Shown here piece after piece: positions 34,090-47,395 of a stretch of 64,000 nt of DNA (positions are counted from its first letter, which is position 1; each line of letters opens with the position of its first letter). The translations under genes and the position numbers were made by a program. The stretch is from Guyanagaster necrorhizus (Eukaryota; Basidiomycota; Agaricomycetes; Agaricales; Physalacriaceae): contig NW_025064918.1 in assembly GCF_019112545.1 (NCBI RefSeq), forward strand, positions 124,001 to 188,000. Direction: 5' to 3'. The notes below the pieces were generated by a model that had not been told where the DNA came from, did no database searches, and saw nothing but the letters and a program-made list of their open reading frames with translations.

Positions 34090-37000
34090 AGTCCTGGATC
34101 ACATCATCAGCATCCATCTATTTTTCATTCACCTATTGGTTGGATTCAGAGCTGTAGCTCTTCCAACTGATCAAATAATCAACTGTAGTTGTTGTTCCAC
34201 CACTATGTGCTTTCATCTTTCATAATTTATGATTGAGGATTTGATTGATTTTGTAGTGTTCCTCATCATTGATGAGGTCAGATGGTGGTGAGAGCAGGTG
34301 TTCTTGATTAGGAAAGGCTGATGCAATGAATGGAGTGAGGAGGGATTCATTGAAGATGTTGTGCACCTTCCAATTGGTTGGGAGGCATAGTTTATATGCA
34401 GATGCACTGACTTTGGTGAGAATAGAGAAGGGGCCAGTGCATTTGTCAGCCAGTTTTCATTTTGGTTATGGGAGATAGAGGTTGAAGATGTCAAGCCAGA
34501 CTTTATCATTGACAGAGTATGTGTGGGCCATAGTACAGTGTTTATTATATTGTTTCTTTATTGATGTGGCTGCCCATTCAAGGGCAGTTTGAGTTTCATT
34601 GTAGATGTTTGCCATTGTAGTTGCAAAGTCAGTGGATGCAGGGGTTGTAGTGTGAGTATGATTGGTGTGAGAGAGATGGGGATGGCATCTGTTGTTGACA
34701 AAAAAGGGGGTTTTGCCAGTGGCAGAATGGATACAGTTGTTGTGTTGGAAGGTTATGAGAGTGAGCCATTCAACCTAATCATTCTGTTGATAATTAATGA
34801 ACAGCCAGAGGTATTTTTTGATCTCCTGATTGGCTCATTCTGTCTGGCCATCAGTCTGAGGATGATAGGCAGTGGAAGCATTTTGTCTGATGTTGAGAAG
34901 GCAGTAGAGGTCATCCAAAAACTTGCTGATAAACTGTGAGCCACAGTTAGAGATGATGACTTGTGGCATGCCATATTTCATGTATACTTTGTCTTGAAGA
35001 ATCTTTGCCCATTCTTCTGATATCAGTTCTGTGAAGCATGTGACTGAAATAATGGCTTTCAAGAATCAATTGATGATGACAAGAATTGCATCATACTCAT
35101 TGCATTCTGATAGTCTGGTGATCATGTCTATCATGATGTGGGTCCATGGTGTTGTGGGTATTTCATTTGGATGTAAGGGTGCTGCCCACAATTGTGTGGA
35201 GGATTTGCTGCATTGGCATGTTTCACATCTCTTGACATACTGTTCAATGTTTTATCCCATTCATGGCCACTAGTATTCCCACAGGACTAGTTCTTTAGTC
35301 TTTTTGATTCCTGGGTGTCTGGCTGTAGCATAATTATGGTGCATTATGATGATCTCACCTTGTAATCCCTGATCTCAGGGAATATAGATTCAGCCATCAT
35401 AATAGATCATCCCTCCTTCCTTCTTCATTCTCTGCTCATGATTCAGAGATGGGGCTATACATTGGTCCCATTTGCTGGGGTCCTGAGTCACACTCTTAAT
35501 TCATTTATGAACTTTCTCTTCCATTGGCATGATCATGGCTCAGAAGTGTTCAGGTTTTAGCAATATGACCTCTTCATTGTCATTTCCTCTCTGGTCATAA
35601 TCTGTCTGCTGACTGAGGAGGTTGGCTTTTTTATTAGCAGTGCCAGCCTTGTGATAGAGTGTATATTCATATTGACTGAGTTCAGTCACCCATTGGGCCT
35701 GTCAGCAGTTCAGCTTCTGTGGTTGTCAGAAGTAGTGCAGGTTCTGATGATTGGTCCAAATCTCAAAGGTTTGTATGGCACCAATCAAGTAGTGTTGCCA
35801 TTCCTCTAATGCCAGCATGATGGCAAGCAGTTTCTTATCATAGATCTCATAGTTGCACTCAGTGACTGTAAGGGCTTTGGACAGGAAAGCTACTGGTTGC
35901 CATTTTCCATCCTGTTCCTAAGAGAGTACTGCCTCTATTGCCCCTTTGCTGGAGTCAGCTTTGACTCAGAATTTTCCTTCTTGGGTTGGGATCATGAGGA
36001 CTATATCCTCAGCAAGTTGCCACTTCAGGTCATTGAATGCTGCCTGCTGGAATTGCCTCCATGTCTATGGTGCATTCCCAGTTAATTGTGTCATGGGCTA
36101 GATGATCTTGCTGTAGTCTTATATAAATCAGCAGTAGAAGTTAGTGAACCCCAAAAAGGATTGGAGTTCCTTCTTCTTTGTTGGTTTCAGCCACTCCACC
36201 ACTTCAGCAACCTTTATTGGATTCATGCAAATACTTCCTTCACTGATGATTACTTTCAAATACTCTATTTCTAGCACTTCAAATTTGCACTTCTCCATTT
36301 TGAGAAAAAGCTTATGTTTTCTCATCAGATCAAAAACTTGTCAGATGATTCATCAGTGTTCATCATGCTCTTTCAACATGAGGAGTATGTCATCCAAGTA
36401 GAGGGTGACCTTCTCTGTGGCAATGAGATCTCTGAATATATTGTTCATCATCTACTAGAAGGTCATGAGAGAGTTTGTCAGTCTGAAGAACATGACTGTA
36501 GGCTCAAAGAGCCTTTGATTGGTTCTGGATGCTGCCTTCCATTTGTCTCCCTTCTTGATGTGTACATTGTTATACCCCCAGTGGACATCAAGTTTGGTGT
36601 AATATTTGGCCCCTCAGAGTTTGTCTATTAATTCTGAAATAAGAGAGAGTGGGTACCAATTCTTGATCATCATTTTGTTGAGTTTTCAGTAATCTTAGAC
36701 CAATAAGAGTTTACCATTCTTCTTTTAACAAAAAAGAAGGAAGAAGCCATAGGTGACTTTGATGGTCAGATATACCTGCTGGAAAGATTCTCTTCTAGGA
36801 ACTTGTCAAACTCCTGTTGCTTGTGATGGCTGAGCAGATAGGTTTTGCAGTCAAAGTTGGCATTTGCATTGGAGATTAGTTTGATAGCATGATTCTGGGG
36901 CTTGGGTTCTGGTAACTCATCAAAGCTCTCCTTTTTGAATAGATTCCAGTAGTCTCATGCTCACTTTAGCACTAACTCCTTGAATGTCTTCTCCTCCTTT

Positions 37001-37640
37001 AGGATGTGGCTTTGGCAGCTAAGTCATTGGTATGATGTACAGCATGCAGGTGTATGGCTGGCTGAGCATCAACAATGAGAATGGTTTCTCTGTCCTCCAT
37101 TTCTTCATCCTATCAGTCCTCAGAATCTTTATCAGGCAACTTGAATGAGATCTTTCAGCATTTGCAGCATGCAAACATGATTTGGCTGGTCTTCCAGTTG
37201 ACTAAAGGATTATATCAGATAAGCCAGTCATGACCAAGAAATATCTCCTTGGTCCCAAGATCTGTGACAGCTATATCAATTCATTCAGAGTGATCTTTGA
37301 TAGTGAGACACAGCTCAACAAATTTAGTGATCGATCTGGCTTGATTCTTTGTTTTGTCTGCATTATATATGGGGATGAGAGTGGCCATAGCTAAGATAGA
37401 AAGTTTGTGCTTATTGACAAAAGCATGATTTATTGAGGTGCCAGTACATCTGCTATTGATTAAAGCAGTGATGACATGAACTGATCAATTCATTAGAGTC
37501 TTGATTTAGACCTTGGTGGTCAGATCCCACCTGGGAGTCTTAGTTCTTCAGATGTATCACCTTGGCCCTTGGAGCTTGTTGAGCCATTCTAAGGCTTGAC
37601 ACCATTCTGTTCCCTTTATCCCTTTGATTATTTTATTGAT
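34090..37640 (-). pseudogene. Element D pol: protease to chromodomain
   Basis: Reading on the minus strand, protease lies at about 37260-37480 (FLGHDWLI-like block) and reverse transcriptase at about 36000-36870, with the active site YLDDILLM intact at about 36395 and TKKKELQSFLGFTNFYC at 36128-36325. RNase H is at about 35600-35960, the integrase core at about 34835-35180 (KYGMPQVIISNCGSQFISKF, with Asn for the catalytic Asp; QNASTAYHPQTDGQTE kept) and the post-core and chromodomain at about 34110-34510. Multiple stops separate the blocks. It is homologous to element C throughout and inactive. Confidence 0.85.
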
Positions 37641-38084
37641 GACCTCTTCAGCTCAGGTTTTGTATATCCAATTCTTGAGTACTACCTTTGCTGCTTCCTC
37701 TATTGATACATCTTTGATGGCTCACCAAGTCCATTTGGTGTCAAATGGTTTGAGCCACTGAGTGGGAGTCACTCCTCCTGTTTGGCCTATAGGCAGTTGA
37801 ATTTGTCTGTTAGGTGATTCTTTCATGGTGTGCAGGATAGGAGATTTGGGTATATTTGAATGCACACATAATTTAGTCATAGAGGTAGCTACAGAGGTAC
37901 TATCAGTCTGTTCAGCAGCTGTATGTTGCACACCATGGAGTTCATTGGCCAGCTCAGTGGAATCACTCACTGGTTGGCCCCATCTTTTACTTCTTCTATC
38001 TTTGTTTCAGTCTCAAATGCCTCATCATCCTTCTGAAGTTCAGCAATCTGTGTCCAGATATCCTCTCAGGTTTGCTTCTTCTTT

Positions 38085-40678
38085 AGGCAATTCTTTGCTA
38101 TGTGGCCTTTCTGGCCACAATTGAAGCATTTCTTCTCCTTCTTCATGTGATCAATGTCTATTGGTTTACTGGTTCCAGTGTAGATCATGCTGATCTTAGT
38201 TTTCTGCATGATATAGGAGGGTGTTAGAGTGGTGCTGAGTTTTGATGAGATACCAGACTTCCCATTGGAAGGTGTGCTGAGCTTCTTATCAGGCTGGAAT
38301 CTGGCACTGATGGCCTTTTGTCAGAACTGTTCCTTGTTCATCTCAGTAATTTGGTTCTTCCATATGTTATACTCTTTTGGAATATTGATGCCTATATCAG
38401 AGATCATTTTTATATATGAGGAGGGGATGCTGAGTTTGAGGTATTTGACCATCCTTCCATCATCATTGATGCTCTTGCATATACCAGCCAGCATTTCTAA
38501 TTATTTCAGCTTGTTGAAGTATTCACTTGTGACTTTGTCACTGGCCATCTACAACTCCTTCATCTTATTCTTATATATTTTCTGGATGGCCAGGTTAATG
38601 AATTTGTCCTGCACCATCTGTTTAAAGATGGGCCAGGACAGGAAGCAATGATGTTGTCAAGTGGAAGAGTAAAATGTGAGGGAAATAAGCATCCACCATC
38701 ATTTAGCTTTGCTTTTGAAGTACAAGGCCATAAAGGCCACTTTGTTCATGTCAGTTCTGAGGTATATAATATACACCTTGAAATATTATTCACAGTCAAT
38801 TAAAAATCAATCAATGTTGTCAAATGCTCTCTTGAAGAGATGAGGGATATAAAGAAGATTGAGTTTGCATTGCAGCATTGTAGCATTCTGTGGTAGTGCA
38901 CTCATCAGATTGGGATATTCATCAAACAGCAGGTGGCACTATTCAGTCAGTGGTCCAGGAAAGAAGTGAAGAGAGTTGTCATCAGTGACAGGACTTTCCT
39001 GTGGGGCAGCTTCTTTGTGCATGATTACTCCATTCCTAACTGTAAATCCTAGCTGAATGGCTTCAGAGTCATCTTTGACTGGATCTTTTCCTGCCTCACT
39101 TCCTTCAGCTTTATCAGATGGTGGTTGTCCACTGAGTAACCAGCTCTCTTTGCCAGTCCAAGGGTTTTAGAAGCCAGCATGCCAGAGAGTTGGCTGTGGT
39201 TGAGATCATATAAGCCAAGTTGCTGAAGAGTGGATGAATGGCATAGCATAAGAAAATCAGCTGGTCTGAGTTTGAATAGATAGTGCTGTATAGATGGCAT
39301 GCTTTGGGGTTGTTGATGGTGCCCATAGCATCAGCTTGATGTTGTATTGGGACTTGTACTTGGACAACTTGCTGAGTTGGTCCTCTGGATATCTTCTGTT
39401 ATAGGTGGAAACTGCATATTTAGTGGCAGAGTATTGTAGGATCTCCTGCTTCTCAGAATCATCTGCTAAAATGTACTTGTGTCCAAGGGACAAGGCTATT
39501 CAAGCTGTGTCCTGCCATAAAAATGCTATGCCATCCCAGTATAGCTGATTATATTCTTCTTCCCTGGCATATTGAATCTCTTCCAGTAAGGCTTCTTCAT
39601 CCATTGACTCATTGGCATATTCTCTGAGTCACTTTCAATCAAGAGGGATGTTATCCCTCATGTCACCCTCATCACTCTCCTCATCTGCCTCTTTTCTGCT
39701 GTCCCTGATGGGGAAGTCATCAAGCAGATTATAGGTGGGTGGCTTCAGAGGTCTGACTATCACTGGCAAACTGGTTGATGACTTGGTTACTGGATCCAGC
39801 AATGTTGGCTAGAGAAGGGTTGCCCTAAGATTGAGGTCATACCTATGGCCACTATGCACTCATGCTTCCTCCAGGTCTCAGCTATAGACTCAGAAGTTGG
39901 TATAGAACCTGGGATTAAGGAAGAGTTGAGCAACCCTTCCTCTCAGGAACTGCCAGAGTCCTTAGTCAGAGATGTAGGCATTGAGTATGGAGTCAGAGTG
40001 TGAGGGGATAGTGTCAGTGCTGGTGATACTAATAGTCTGGAGGAGAGAAACATCATCTCTTTAGGGAGAGAGGGTATTGTCTCTCCTTGCAGCCTCACTG
40101 GAGGTGATAGGACTGTAGGGTTCTGCCCAGAGGTCTGTTTCAGCTTAGAGGATGCTGGGCTCTTGGAATGGGGAGCTGCCATGTGCTGAGAGAGAGGGAT
40201 TGTTGGAGGGCTGGTCATCAAAGAAGTCATAAGAGAGATTCTGGTTCTCTCAGTTTAGGACTGGAGAGAACCCCAGTGGGACCCATGGGTTTCTGAAATC
40301 TATGAGCTGACCATTCTAGTGTCATCTGTTTATTCTAATAGATCAAGAGGAGTATCAATATTCTGCCTCCTCTTGTGGAGTGCTCCTCAAATCCACTCTC
40401 TCAGGCTTAGCTTGGGGTATGGTTCCTGTCATGGACTGATAGGAGGTTCTGGGAGTGTCTGGGATGTCATAGAGGAGGTGATCAGGGGTGACATTTCTGA
40501 GGATTTGTTGAATCTGCTGAAACTCTTGGTAGTGTCTGACTGTCCAAATGATGATTGATTGTCACTCTTGACAAAATTAAATAATTACTAGAAGTTCTAG
40601 AAGTATTCCAATAATGGAGGCTAATAGATCAAAGAATTCACAGTCAAAGTTTGAGGATAATAGGTTGATAGATGACAT
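38085..40678 (-). pseudogene. Element D gag with N-terminal hydrophobic segment
   Basis: It starts at ATG 40676-40678. Residues 15-29 read EFFDLLASIIGILLE, followed by LLVII and then a stop, homologous to the hydrophobic segment of A-C; TVRHYQEFQQIQQIL follows. Further down, LRGRVAQLFLNPRFYTNF (about 39930-39980) and the acidic region with RPLKPPTYNLLDDFP (about 39710-39760) are in the same frame. A conserved ILQYSATKYAVSTYNRRYPE block (39257-39493) leads to the capsid (about 38240-38880) and a zinc knuckle at about 38089-38132. Stops are numerous. This copy argues that the N-terminal and capsid parts were once a single protein. Confidence 0.72.
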
Positions 40679-40724
40679 TCAGTTTCTTCTACACTTATTG
40701 TGTGTAAAGAAAGGGAATGGAAAA

Positions 40725-40738
40725 AGCTTTGAGCTAAT
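40725..40738 (-). other. Primer-binding site of element D
   Basis: On the element strand ATTAGCTCAAAGCT follows the 5' LTR. Its complement matches the predicted transcript start box in the D LTRs (reading GGCTTTGAGCTAAAG in the left LTR). That box lies about 34 bp after a TATATAAAG-type box near 40940. Confidence 0.7.
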
Positions 40739-41206
40739 TGTTAGACTTAAGTTGCACATGATTATAGGCATGTGATAAACTGACATCACTTCACACTTTG
40801 AGTAGAATGTCAGAGTTCACTTTATATGGCTATTGATTGATATGCTTCAAGGCCTTAGAATTGGCTCAAGAGTGTAATGATGTGAAGATAAACTTCAGCT
40901 CAAAGCTGAGGGTTACCAGCAAGAGTGAGCCTCTTTATATATTGTATATGCTTGGATAAATATAAGACTACCTATTGTATATCTTCAAGTCTTTGTGCCT
41001 ATTGTTCTTGGGCATTGCTACTGTATACAAAAGGTTGATTGTGCATCATCAAGGGCTGGTCACTATGCCAGAGGACAATGATGGATTGGCTCATTTGTGA
41101 TGACAAAACCTTTTCCATGGTCCTAAGTGCTAGTCTAGATGCCCTGACTAAGCATAAATAGGGGTTAATCATAGAAAAAAGAGAAAAGAAAAAGGAAATC
41201 ATAACA
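40739..41206 (-). repeat. 5' LTR of element D
   Basis: A 468-bp LTR, TGTTAGACTT to CATAACA on the plus strand, next to the primer-binding site and followed by AGTTA. Confidence 0.9.
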
Positions 41207-42560
41207 AGTTAATAGTAGAGAAGCATATCATACTACTCACAGAACAATAGAGTACATGATTGAGAATGGATATCTCTGACATATGAGTGGTGAAAATCTA
41301 AAGCAAGCACAATCAAGAGCTGAGTGTCTAAACATAGAAAAAATAGTATTGAAGACAGCAGCACACCTCTATTTATTACTAGAACTAATAATAAGGTACT
41401 ATCTATTTGAGCTGCTCATAGAGTATTACTTGTCAGTACTGAAGAGCAAAGGAGGTTTCCATGAGGTTGATCTCTATCTAGATACCCATAGTCAACATCT
41501 ATTTAGGTACAAATACAAGACTCACAGCTTGGCAAGGACTACAAAGACTGTGCTATATATTCTTTTCACTTTTTATTTACTCTGAGATGCCTTCATATCA
41601 GATGGTGGTCCTCTTTTTGACAATGAGGAGGTTTGCAGGATGTGTGCTGACTTTAGATGCAAAACTCATGTGGTTGCCACATATTCTCCATAGGTTAATA
41701 ATCTCATAGAAGGTTCAAACAAGATACTATTAGTTGTACTTGCATGGCTTTATGAATCAGACTTGGAGAAAGAAGGCTGGAGAGAGATAAAGATCTGAGA
41801 GGGCTTGCTGTATCATTGGTCTGATCACTTTGACATAGCAATTTACATTCTGAATACTCAAGTTCTTAGACATCTTGACTATACTCCAAATAAGCTCTTT
41901 TTTGACATGGTCATCAATTCTAAGCTATCCAAATTGATGGAATGATGTTGTGCTGCAGCTAGCATATACAGAATAATGATATCTTGATGGATACATATGA
42001 GCAGTTGATCACAGAGATAGGCAGAAGTGAACTTTTGATAAGAAGATTCTCAGTTTATAATCAGAAGAGATTATATTCAAGAAGGAAAAGCTGATGCAGG
42101 TATTTAACATCCAGCTAGAGGAGATGATGCAAATAAAGAAGAAGCTCTTACTCAAGTGGTCAAGAGCACTGAGAATCACAGGTTGGATCCTTAATTCATA
42201 TATGCTGGAGACAATAGCAGATGTAACAGTAAAAAGAAAGTTCTATGCCAAATAACTTCAGAGGTTCACACTGCCTACAGAATCATCACTGTAGAAGTAC
42301 AAAGAGAAATATAATGTGAAGCTAGAGAGAAGATAGTGATACCATCAGAGAGTAGTATGAGAGAAGAAACAAAATATAGTATAGAAGCAGATAAAAAAGA
42401 TCTGATCAGAAGAAAGAGTGATAAGACTGTCATTATAAAATAGAAGGATGAGCACAAGATGGCAGTAGGAGATGAGGTATCAATTAGTGATAGGGTTTCA
42501 GATAGGCACCAAAGCATCATCTTGTAGCAGGGGAGCACATAAGAGCATAAACAAAATGAG
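41207..42560 (+). pseudogene. Integrase of a different Ty3-like element
   Basis: The plus-strand translation at about 41420-42010 has an integrase core: KGGFHEVDLYLDTHSQHLF, then SDGGPLFDNEEV, CKTHVVATYSP and NNLIEG. The Asp codon at 41601-41603 and the Glu codon at 41709-41711 have exactly 35 codons between them, the D-x35-E spacing of retroviral-type integrases. Further downstream ILNTQVLRHLDYTPNKLFFD resembles the post-core part of large fungal Ty3-type integrases without a chromodomain. Stops are present. It is a different family from A-D. The upstream sequence (AYHTTHRTIEYMIENGYL) spans the element D insertion point and suggests D landed in this pol gene. Confidence 0.7.
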
Positions 42561-43780
42561 ACAAAAACTGATTTAGGCTGAATCACATGCTAGTTTAAGG
42601 CAAGTAGATATAGATATTCTATTTTCATAGCTAGACTATCCCTTATTGATTCATTCCATCTCTCAATCATTGTGAAGGGTTCCACTGGTAGTATGAATTA
42701 ACACAGCAAAGACAAATATAATTTATGCTTAACTTACTAAATAATAGTATAAAAGTTAACAAAGTGGTAGACTAAAAAAACAATATACAGAGGCCTGATT
42801 CCACACATCTACAGGGAATTTATAAGTTTCTTGGCTGTAACACATCACTGATTGATATTGCTTTACTCTTCTATCAAAGAACCTGTTATATATTGATTCT
42901 TCAACTTTGTTCTTTCTGCTTTGTCACTTTAAGCACTACTATACTTTTAGGTTTAGTACTAACATTGACAGCAGAGCAACATTCTTCTCATAACTAGAAA
43001 AATATCTTTACACACTTTCTTCACTAGAGCTAATAAAGGTTCACTATTAAAATCTTACTTACCTTATCAAAGAATACAGTTTTCTTCACTTGCTCATAGA
43101 GCAACAGTTTTTCTCACTCATCTACAGAGCCACCTCAGATCTTCACTTTTATATAAAGCAACAGCATAATAGTTTGCTATTAGAACTACAGCTATATTAC
43201 TTCAACTAGATCAATAGCTAATTACTTTTCACTACAACTAGGCAGTCTCATTCTTTATTCCATTTCATATCACACTTTTCTTTTCTACTAAGAGAAGATA
43301 GCAAAGTACTCTTGTATGTTCTGTATTACTAGCAGGATCAAACTACTTGTAGTTTTCTTTGCTACTCTCACAGAATACATTAATCACTGCATAGATATGT
43401 ATGACTAGACTTACATGAATCAGTCTTCAGATTCTGTGTTGATTAGCATTTGTTTTTAGGTTTTGTGTTTATAGAAGTCTCTAGATTCATTATTTTGGAG
43501 CTCACTGTGAGGATGTAGTAATCAGATCAACTTTGCATTTCAAAATTCAGTCCTCACTATTGCTTTAAAAAAGACTTTGGACATCAGAAACTCTATATAC
43601 TTACTGAATTCAAGCATTCCACAATATAATGCATCAAGTGGCAAAAAGAAACTATACACTTACAAAATAAGTCTGCCAGTCTAGAAACTGATATTTAGCT
43701 AACTGCTAGTACTTTAACATACCAAAAAGCTCATGCAAATCATCTCACATTATCAGATGGCTTTTATGATGAACAACTAG
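42561..43780. other. Unassigned CpG-free DNA, possible LTR region
   Basis: No open frame or domain is recognised. It lies between the integrase above and a plus-strand Gag remnant. It could hold the 3' LTR of the first element and the 5' LTR of the next, but I could not define ends or direct repeats. Confidence 0.35.
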
Positions 43781-46560
43781 ATGTTTCAACTTGTTGTACT
43801 GTTGGAATCATCTGAGAATGAAGAAATCCTATCAGATATCTACTCTACCAGATATAATACTGCAGGAGATGCAATCTCTGCATTAGATATTGCTTTATCA
43901 CTATATCCAGAAGAAGCTTTTAACTTTGCTGAATTTGAAAGATGTTTGAGTCTTAAGACTGACTGTACAGACTCTAGCAAAATTTTGTCCTCTCTATCTT
44001 CATATAATGAACTATATGCTTCAAATCCTACTTTCAATAAAAAAGAAAACTTTGCTCTAATTACATTCATTTCAAATCTCCTTGAACAATCTTTAAATCA
44101 ATAAAATATGTTTAAATAGAATCTAGTAGGACCAGCTACTCTAGCAGCACTCAATATGATCATGAATACTGGAATGCTCTTCAAACATAAAAGAGGCACA
44201 CCCATTATCTTCAATAAAGCCAATCTTGGGCACAAACTCTCATATTATCTACAGAATTTGAAAAGTCTCTTTATTCATTATATAATCACTAATAAAATCA
44301 AAAAAAAAGTGATGGCTTACTCATTACTCAGAAATAACTATAGCCAGCTTTTGAAAAACTATGGTCAAATTCAACAACCCAAATTCAATCTATACAGAAC
44401 TAAAAACAGCAATCATTAAGCAGCACTCAGATGCAGATAATAATTGTAAGTATGAAGGAGTGGATCTAGAGCAGGTTATTGGAAAACATGCTTGAGAAGT
44501 TTTCACTCTTACTGCCTTAGAAATATACTATCATAAATTTCACCCTAAGATGGTAGTTTTTAAAATCAAAAAACTGACTTTCAGAGTCAAAAACTGGAAA
44601 TCTGTTCAGCAAAGATTTTTCAGATTCTGTTTGGGACAACATTCTTTGTCACTTGCAGATAAAGCTGTCTGATCATTATTCTCAGGATTCTTATACACTA
44701 TAAGAAATTTACAGAGCAGCACAGTTTGTCTTGCAAAAAATGCACTATAGAAAAAGCATCTTTACTACTCCATAACTATATTATCCTGCAGGAAGTTACA
44801 ATCCACCTAATAAAATGAGCTTATCTTCACAATATCAGTTAGCCTCAGAATTGGTGATTGTAAAATACAAACTATCAGAAATCTCCTTGCATTTACAAGT
44901 CATCAAAGAAAAGATTGCTCAATTTATGCAGATGCAAATAAAGGGCCAATAAAACTATTATCTCTTTCAATGAAGAAACTTTAATTCTGGAGAATAAGTG
45001 AACTTTTCTAATGTTCCACAAAATATTAAGTGTGGATTCTGCAGTTTACAAAGATATTATTTTAGTGGCTGCTCTGAAATTAATGTCATGATTCATGCTA
45101 TAAAATGTTGAAAAAATACAAACAATTATATTATTCTTCCTCAAGGCATACATATTCTGAGAACTATGCCAGGCAATTGCTTAAAGGAAAAGATTGAAGA
45201 ATGCCATTGCCTAAAACCCTAATTAACTTAGTGCAGTGATAAATTTGATGCAGTCTATTAAGGAATCAGTCACCATCTTATAAAGGCTGAAGCTACAGAC
45301 ACAAATAGTCACTTCATTAGCTCTGAGCATTAATGTTACTTAATAAATAAAGGAACTCATTATAAAAATAGATTATATTGAATCACAGCTATGAAGTTTA
45401 CAAGAATATACAGAATTTCTGAAAGATGAAAGCTTGAAATCTTAGTTTCAATCAGTTGAAGTGCACATTCTTAGGATAATTTAAAAGCCAGTCATATCTA
45501 GGCCAGAAACTGCTACTACTTCTATCAAGAGAGAAACCTTAAATAAAGATGTTTTACCAATAGAATCAGCTTCTAAAATTACTGATTGAACAATCTGTAC
45601 CAGTCCAAAGCCACTAAAAAGTTGTTAGCAAAGCTCTGCAGAAACTAAAAACTTTGCTGATGCTTGATAACTATGATCATGAACTAACACTGGACTATGA
45701 TGATATGGTATCATTAGTAGAGGCATCAGATTCTGACAAAGAAAATACTTAATTACTATCTCAGATTCAGCAAGTGGATAAAGAAGCAGCAGAAGTTATC
45801 AACTTCTTTCTTCCCTTAGTAGAAGAAAAAGATACTTTAACAAAAAAAGAAACTTCACTATGAATATCCAGAAAGGCAGTACCAAATTTAATTTTACATT
45901 TGTCATCAACTCCACTCTCTATACCACCATCAAATGCAAAAACTGATATTGTTTCTACTGAAGATAAGACAATTAAGTCTCTATCTATTTTATTTAGCCA
46001 GATCCATTAATTATGCATCTTCTGTTGATTGCAATATAGAAGCCAAGCCTGAGTATTAAAGAAAAGTCAAGGAAGCAGACCCTGCTTATCAAACTCATAC
46101 ATCTATTGAAGATATCTTAGGAGCTTATAATATTTATGAGTGAGCTTTGGATTCTGCTGTTATCCTGTTGCAAAGAAAACTTTACTCTCTGTCTCTGGAA
46201 ATTCAGAATATGGCCAAAGAAGACATTATGAGATAGAAAGTTCCATCAATCATTGAATATTTCTAAAATATTTCTTTACCACTCTACACTAGTCCAGATA
46301 CAGTTGAAATCATTGTAACTTCACCAGAAAGCTCAAAAAAAACTATACTGTTATTTAGTGTTCTAAAGAATGTGATACAAATCTTTGAACAGTCAAGGGT
46401 TTCATCACAACCACAAAGTCCATCTAAGGATGCTCTTGTAGTAAAAAACCCTTATGAGGAATTAATTAAGAATGAAAAAAGATTAGCCCACTGAAGTACA
46501 CTGCAGAATCAATTGCCCCAAGATCCATATTCTCTATGATAGATCATCAGCAGAAAGTTG
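43781..46560 (+). pseudogene. Gag-type polyprotein remnant of the non-chromodomain Ty3-like family
   Basis: Plus-strand frames at 43781-44104 and 44156-44419 are followed by a decayed frame with a recognisable zinc-binding segment at about 45030-45120 (CGFCSLQRYYFSGCSEINVM), then ILPQGIHILRTMPGNCLKEKI, a pattern I know from Gag proteins of large fungal Ty3-like elements. At about 46075-46230 the blocks PAYQTHTSIEDILGAYN and LLQRKLYSLSLEIQNM resemble the region before the protease in such elements. Stops and frame changes are frequent. It is the kind of Gag expected for the integrase at 41.2-42.6 kb, but lies downstream of it, so two tandem elements or a rearrangement must be assumed. Confidence 0.5.
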
Positions 46561-46579
46561 AATGTACAGTTGATTATCT

Positions 46580-47395
46580 CAAAATGCATATGATTAAAAG
46601 ACACCAAAACTATATGCATTTATAGATTTATGCAGAACCAAAGTAGCATGTGTTGTGACATGTGACTTGTGCAACATTATCTAATTCATCTCTATGTTGT
46701 CATTGTTGTCCCAAAATGCTGTGAGTAGCTTTTGGATCAGCTTTCCATGCATCTCCTTGAATAATGCTCCTCTCAACTTCCTCAGCTATAGTACTAATTC
46801 ACCCTGGTCACCTTGTGAAACACAAAATGTCTCCAGCTTTTGAATAAGCTCAAACCCTTCTATTGTAGTTATCAAAGTCTGTTCTTCCTCACTCTCCTCT
46901 TTCTTCTCATTATTGTCAATAACAATTACTTCTCCATTTTCTACTGAGGATAGTCATCAACATGTTTGAATACTACAAGCCAGTCTCTTGTTGTGAGATG
47001 CAGGTGGGAGATCTACTTCAGAGGCTGGGCTGATGATTTGTGAGTTGGAACTTTCTTCTATTTTGTATGCTCATATGGATTCCCATATTTAGCATGTAGT
47101 TTTCATATCAGTTTGGGAGGCATGTTTATGGAAATATAGGCTGGACCACTTCACAATATTTTTTTTATGTTTGTCATAGTCTATACAAACAAATTATGTT
47201 CTTTATTGTTTCAATATGTGCACAATGTTATGTCAGCTTACTATAATTTTGGATATAACAATGCATATCCAAGGCTAGAACCATATGCATTATGCAATAT
47301 GCATTTCTGACCTATTTCTCTGCTTCTCAACTGGGTTCCAGCCCAATCTGTATGCAAAGTTGGATTTATGCATTTTCATATCATGCATTTCAAGA
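46580..47395 (-). mobile_element. Small DNA-transposon remnant, possibly a pogo-type deletion derivative
   Basis: Imperfect inverted ends are visible: CTCAAAATGCATATGAT near 46580 and, reversed, CTTGAAATGCATGATATG near 47395. Between them is a minus-strand coding remnant. The element is about 0.8 kb, too short for a complete transposase. I could not fix the exact ends or a target duplication. Confidence 0.35.
46681..47123 (-). pseudogene. Short decayed protein with transposase-like C-terminus
   Basis: It begins at ATG 47121-47123 (MPPKLI, then KLHAKYGNPYEHTK). In a shifted frame it continues SNSQIISPASEVDLPPASHN, VENGEVIVIDNNEKKEESEE, and ends in LRKLRGALFKEMHGKLIQK before a TAG at 46681. 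The acidic middle and short helical basic tail resemble C-terminal regions of pogo/Tigger transposases, with the catalytic part absent. At least one frameshift and three stops are present. The function, if it ever was separate, is unknown. Confidence 0.4.

Larger units (their letters stand above)
33568..41206 (-). mobile_element. Ty3/gypsy chromodomain retrotransposon D (decayed)
   Basis: A minus-strand full-length element with LTRs at 33568-34036 and 40739-41206. The flanks are AGTTG (33563-33567) and AGTTA (41207-41211), a TSD with one transition. It has the same gene order and LTR ends as A-C. CpG is nearly absent and stops are common, so it is older than C. It keeps the longest in-frame link between the N-terminal Gag region and the acidic pre-capsid region, which helps to infer the ancestral Gag. 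Confidence 0.92.

Noticed and set aside
34589..34939. A 116-codon plus-strand frame
   Set aside because: It is the antisense shadow of the element D integrase.
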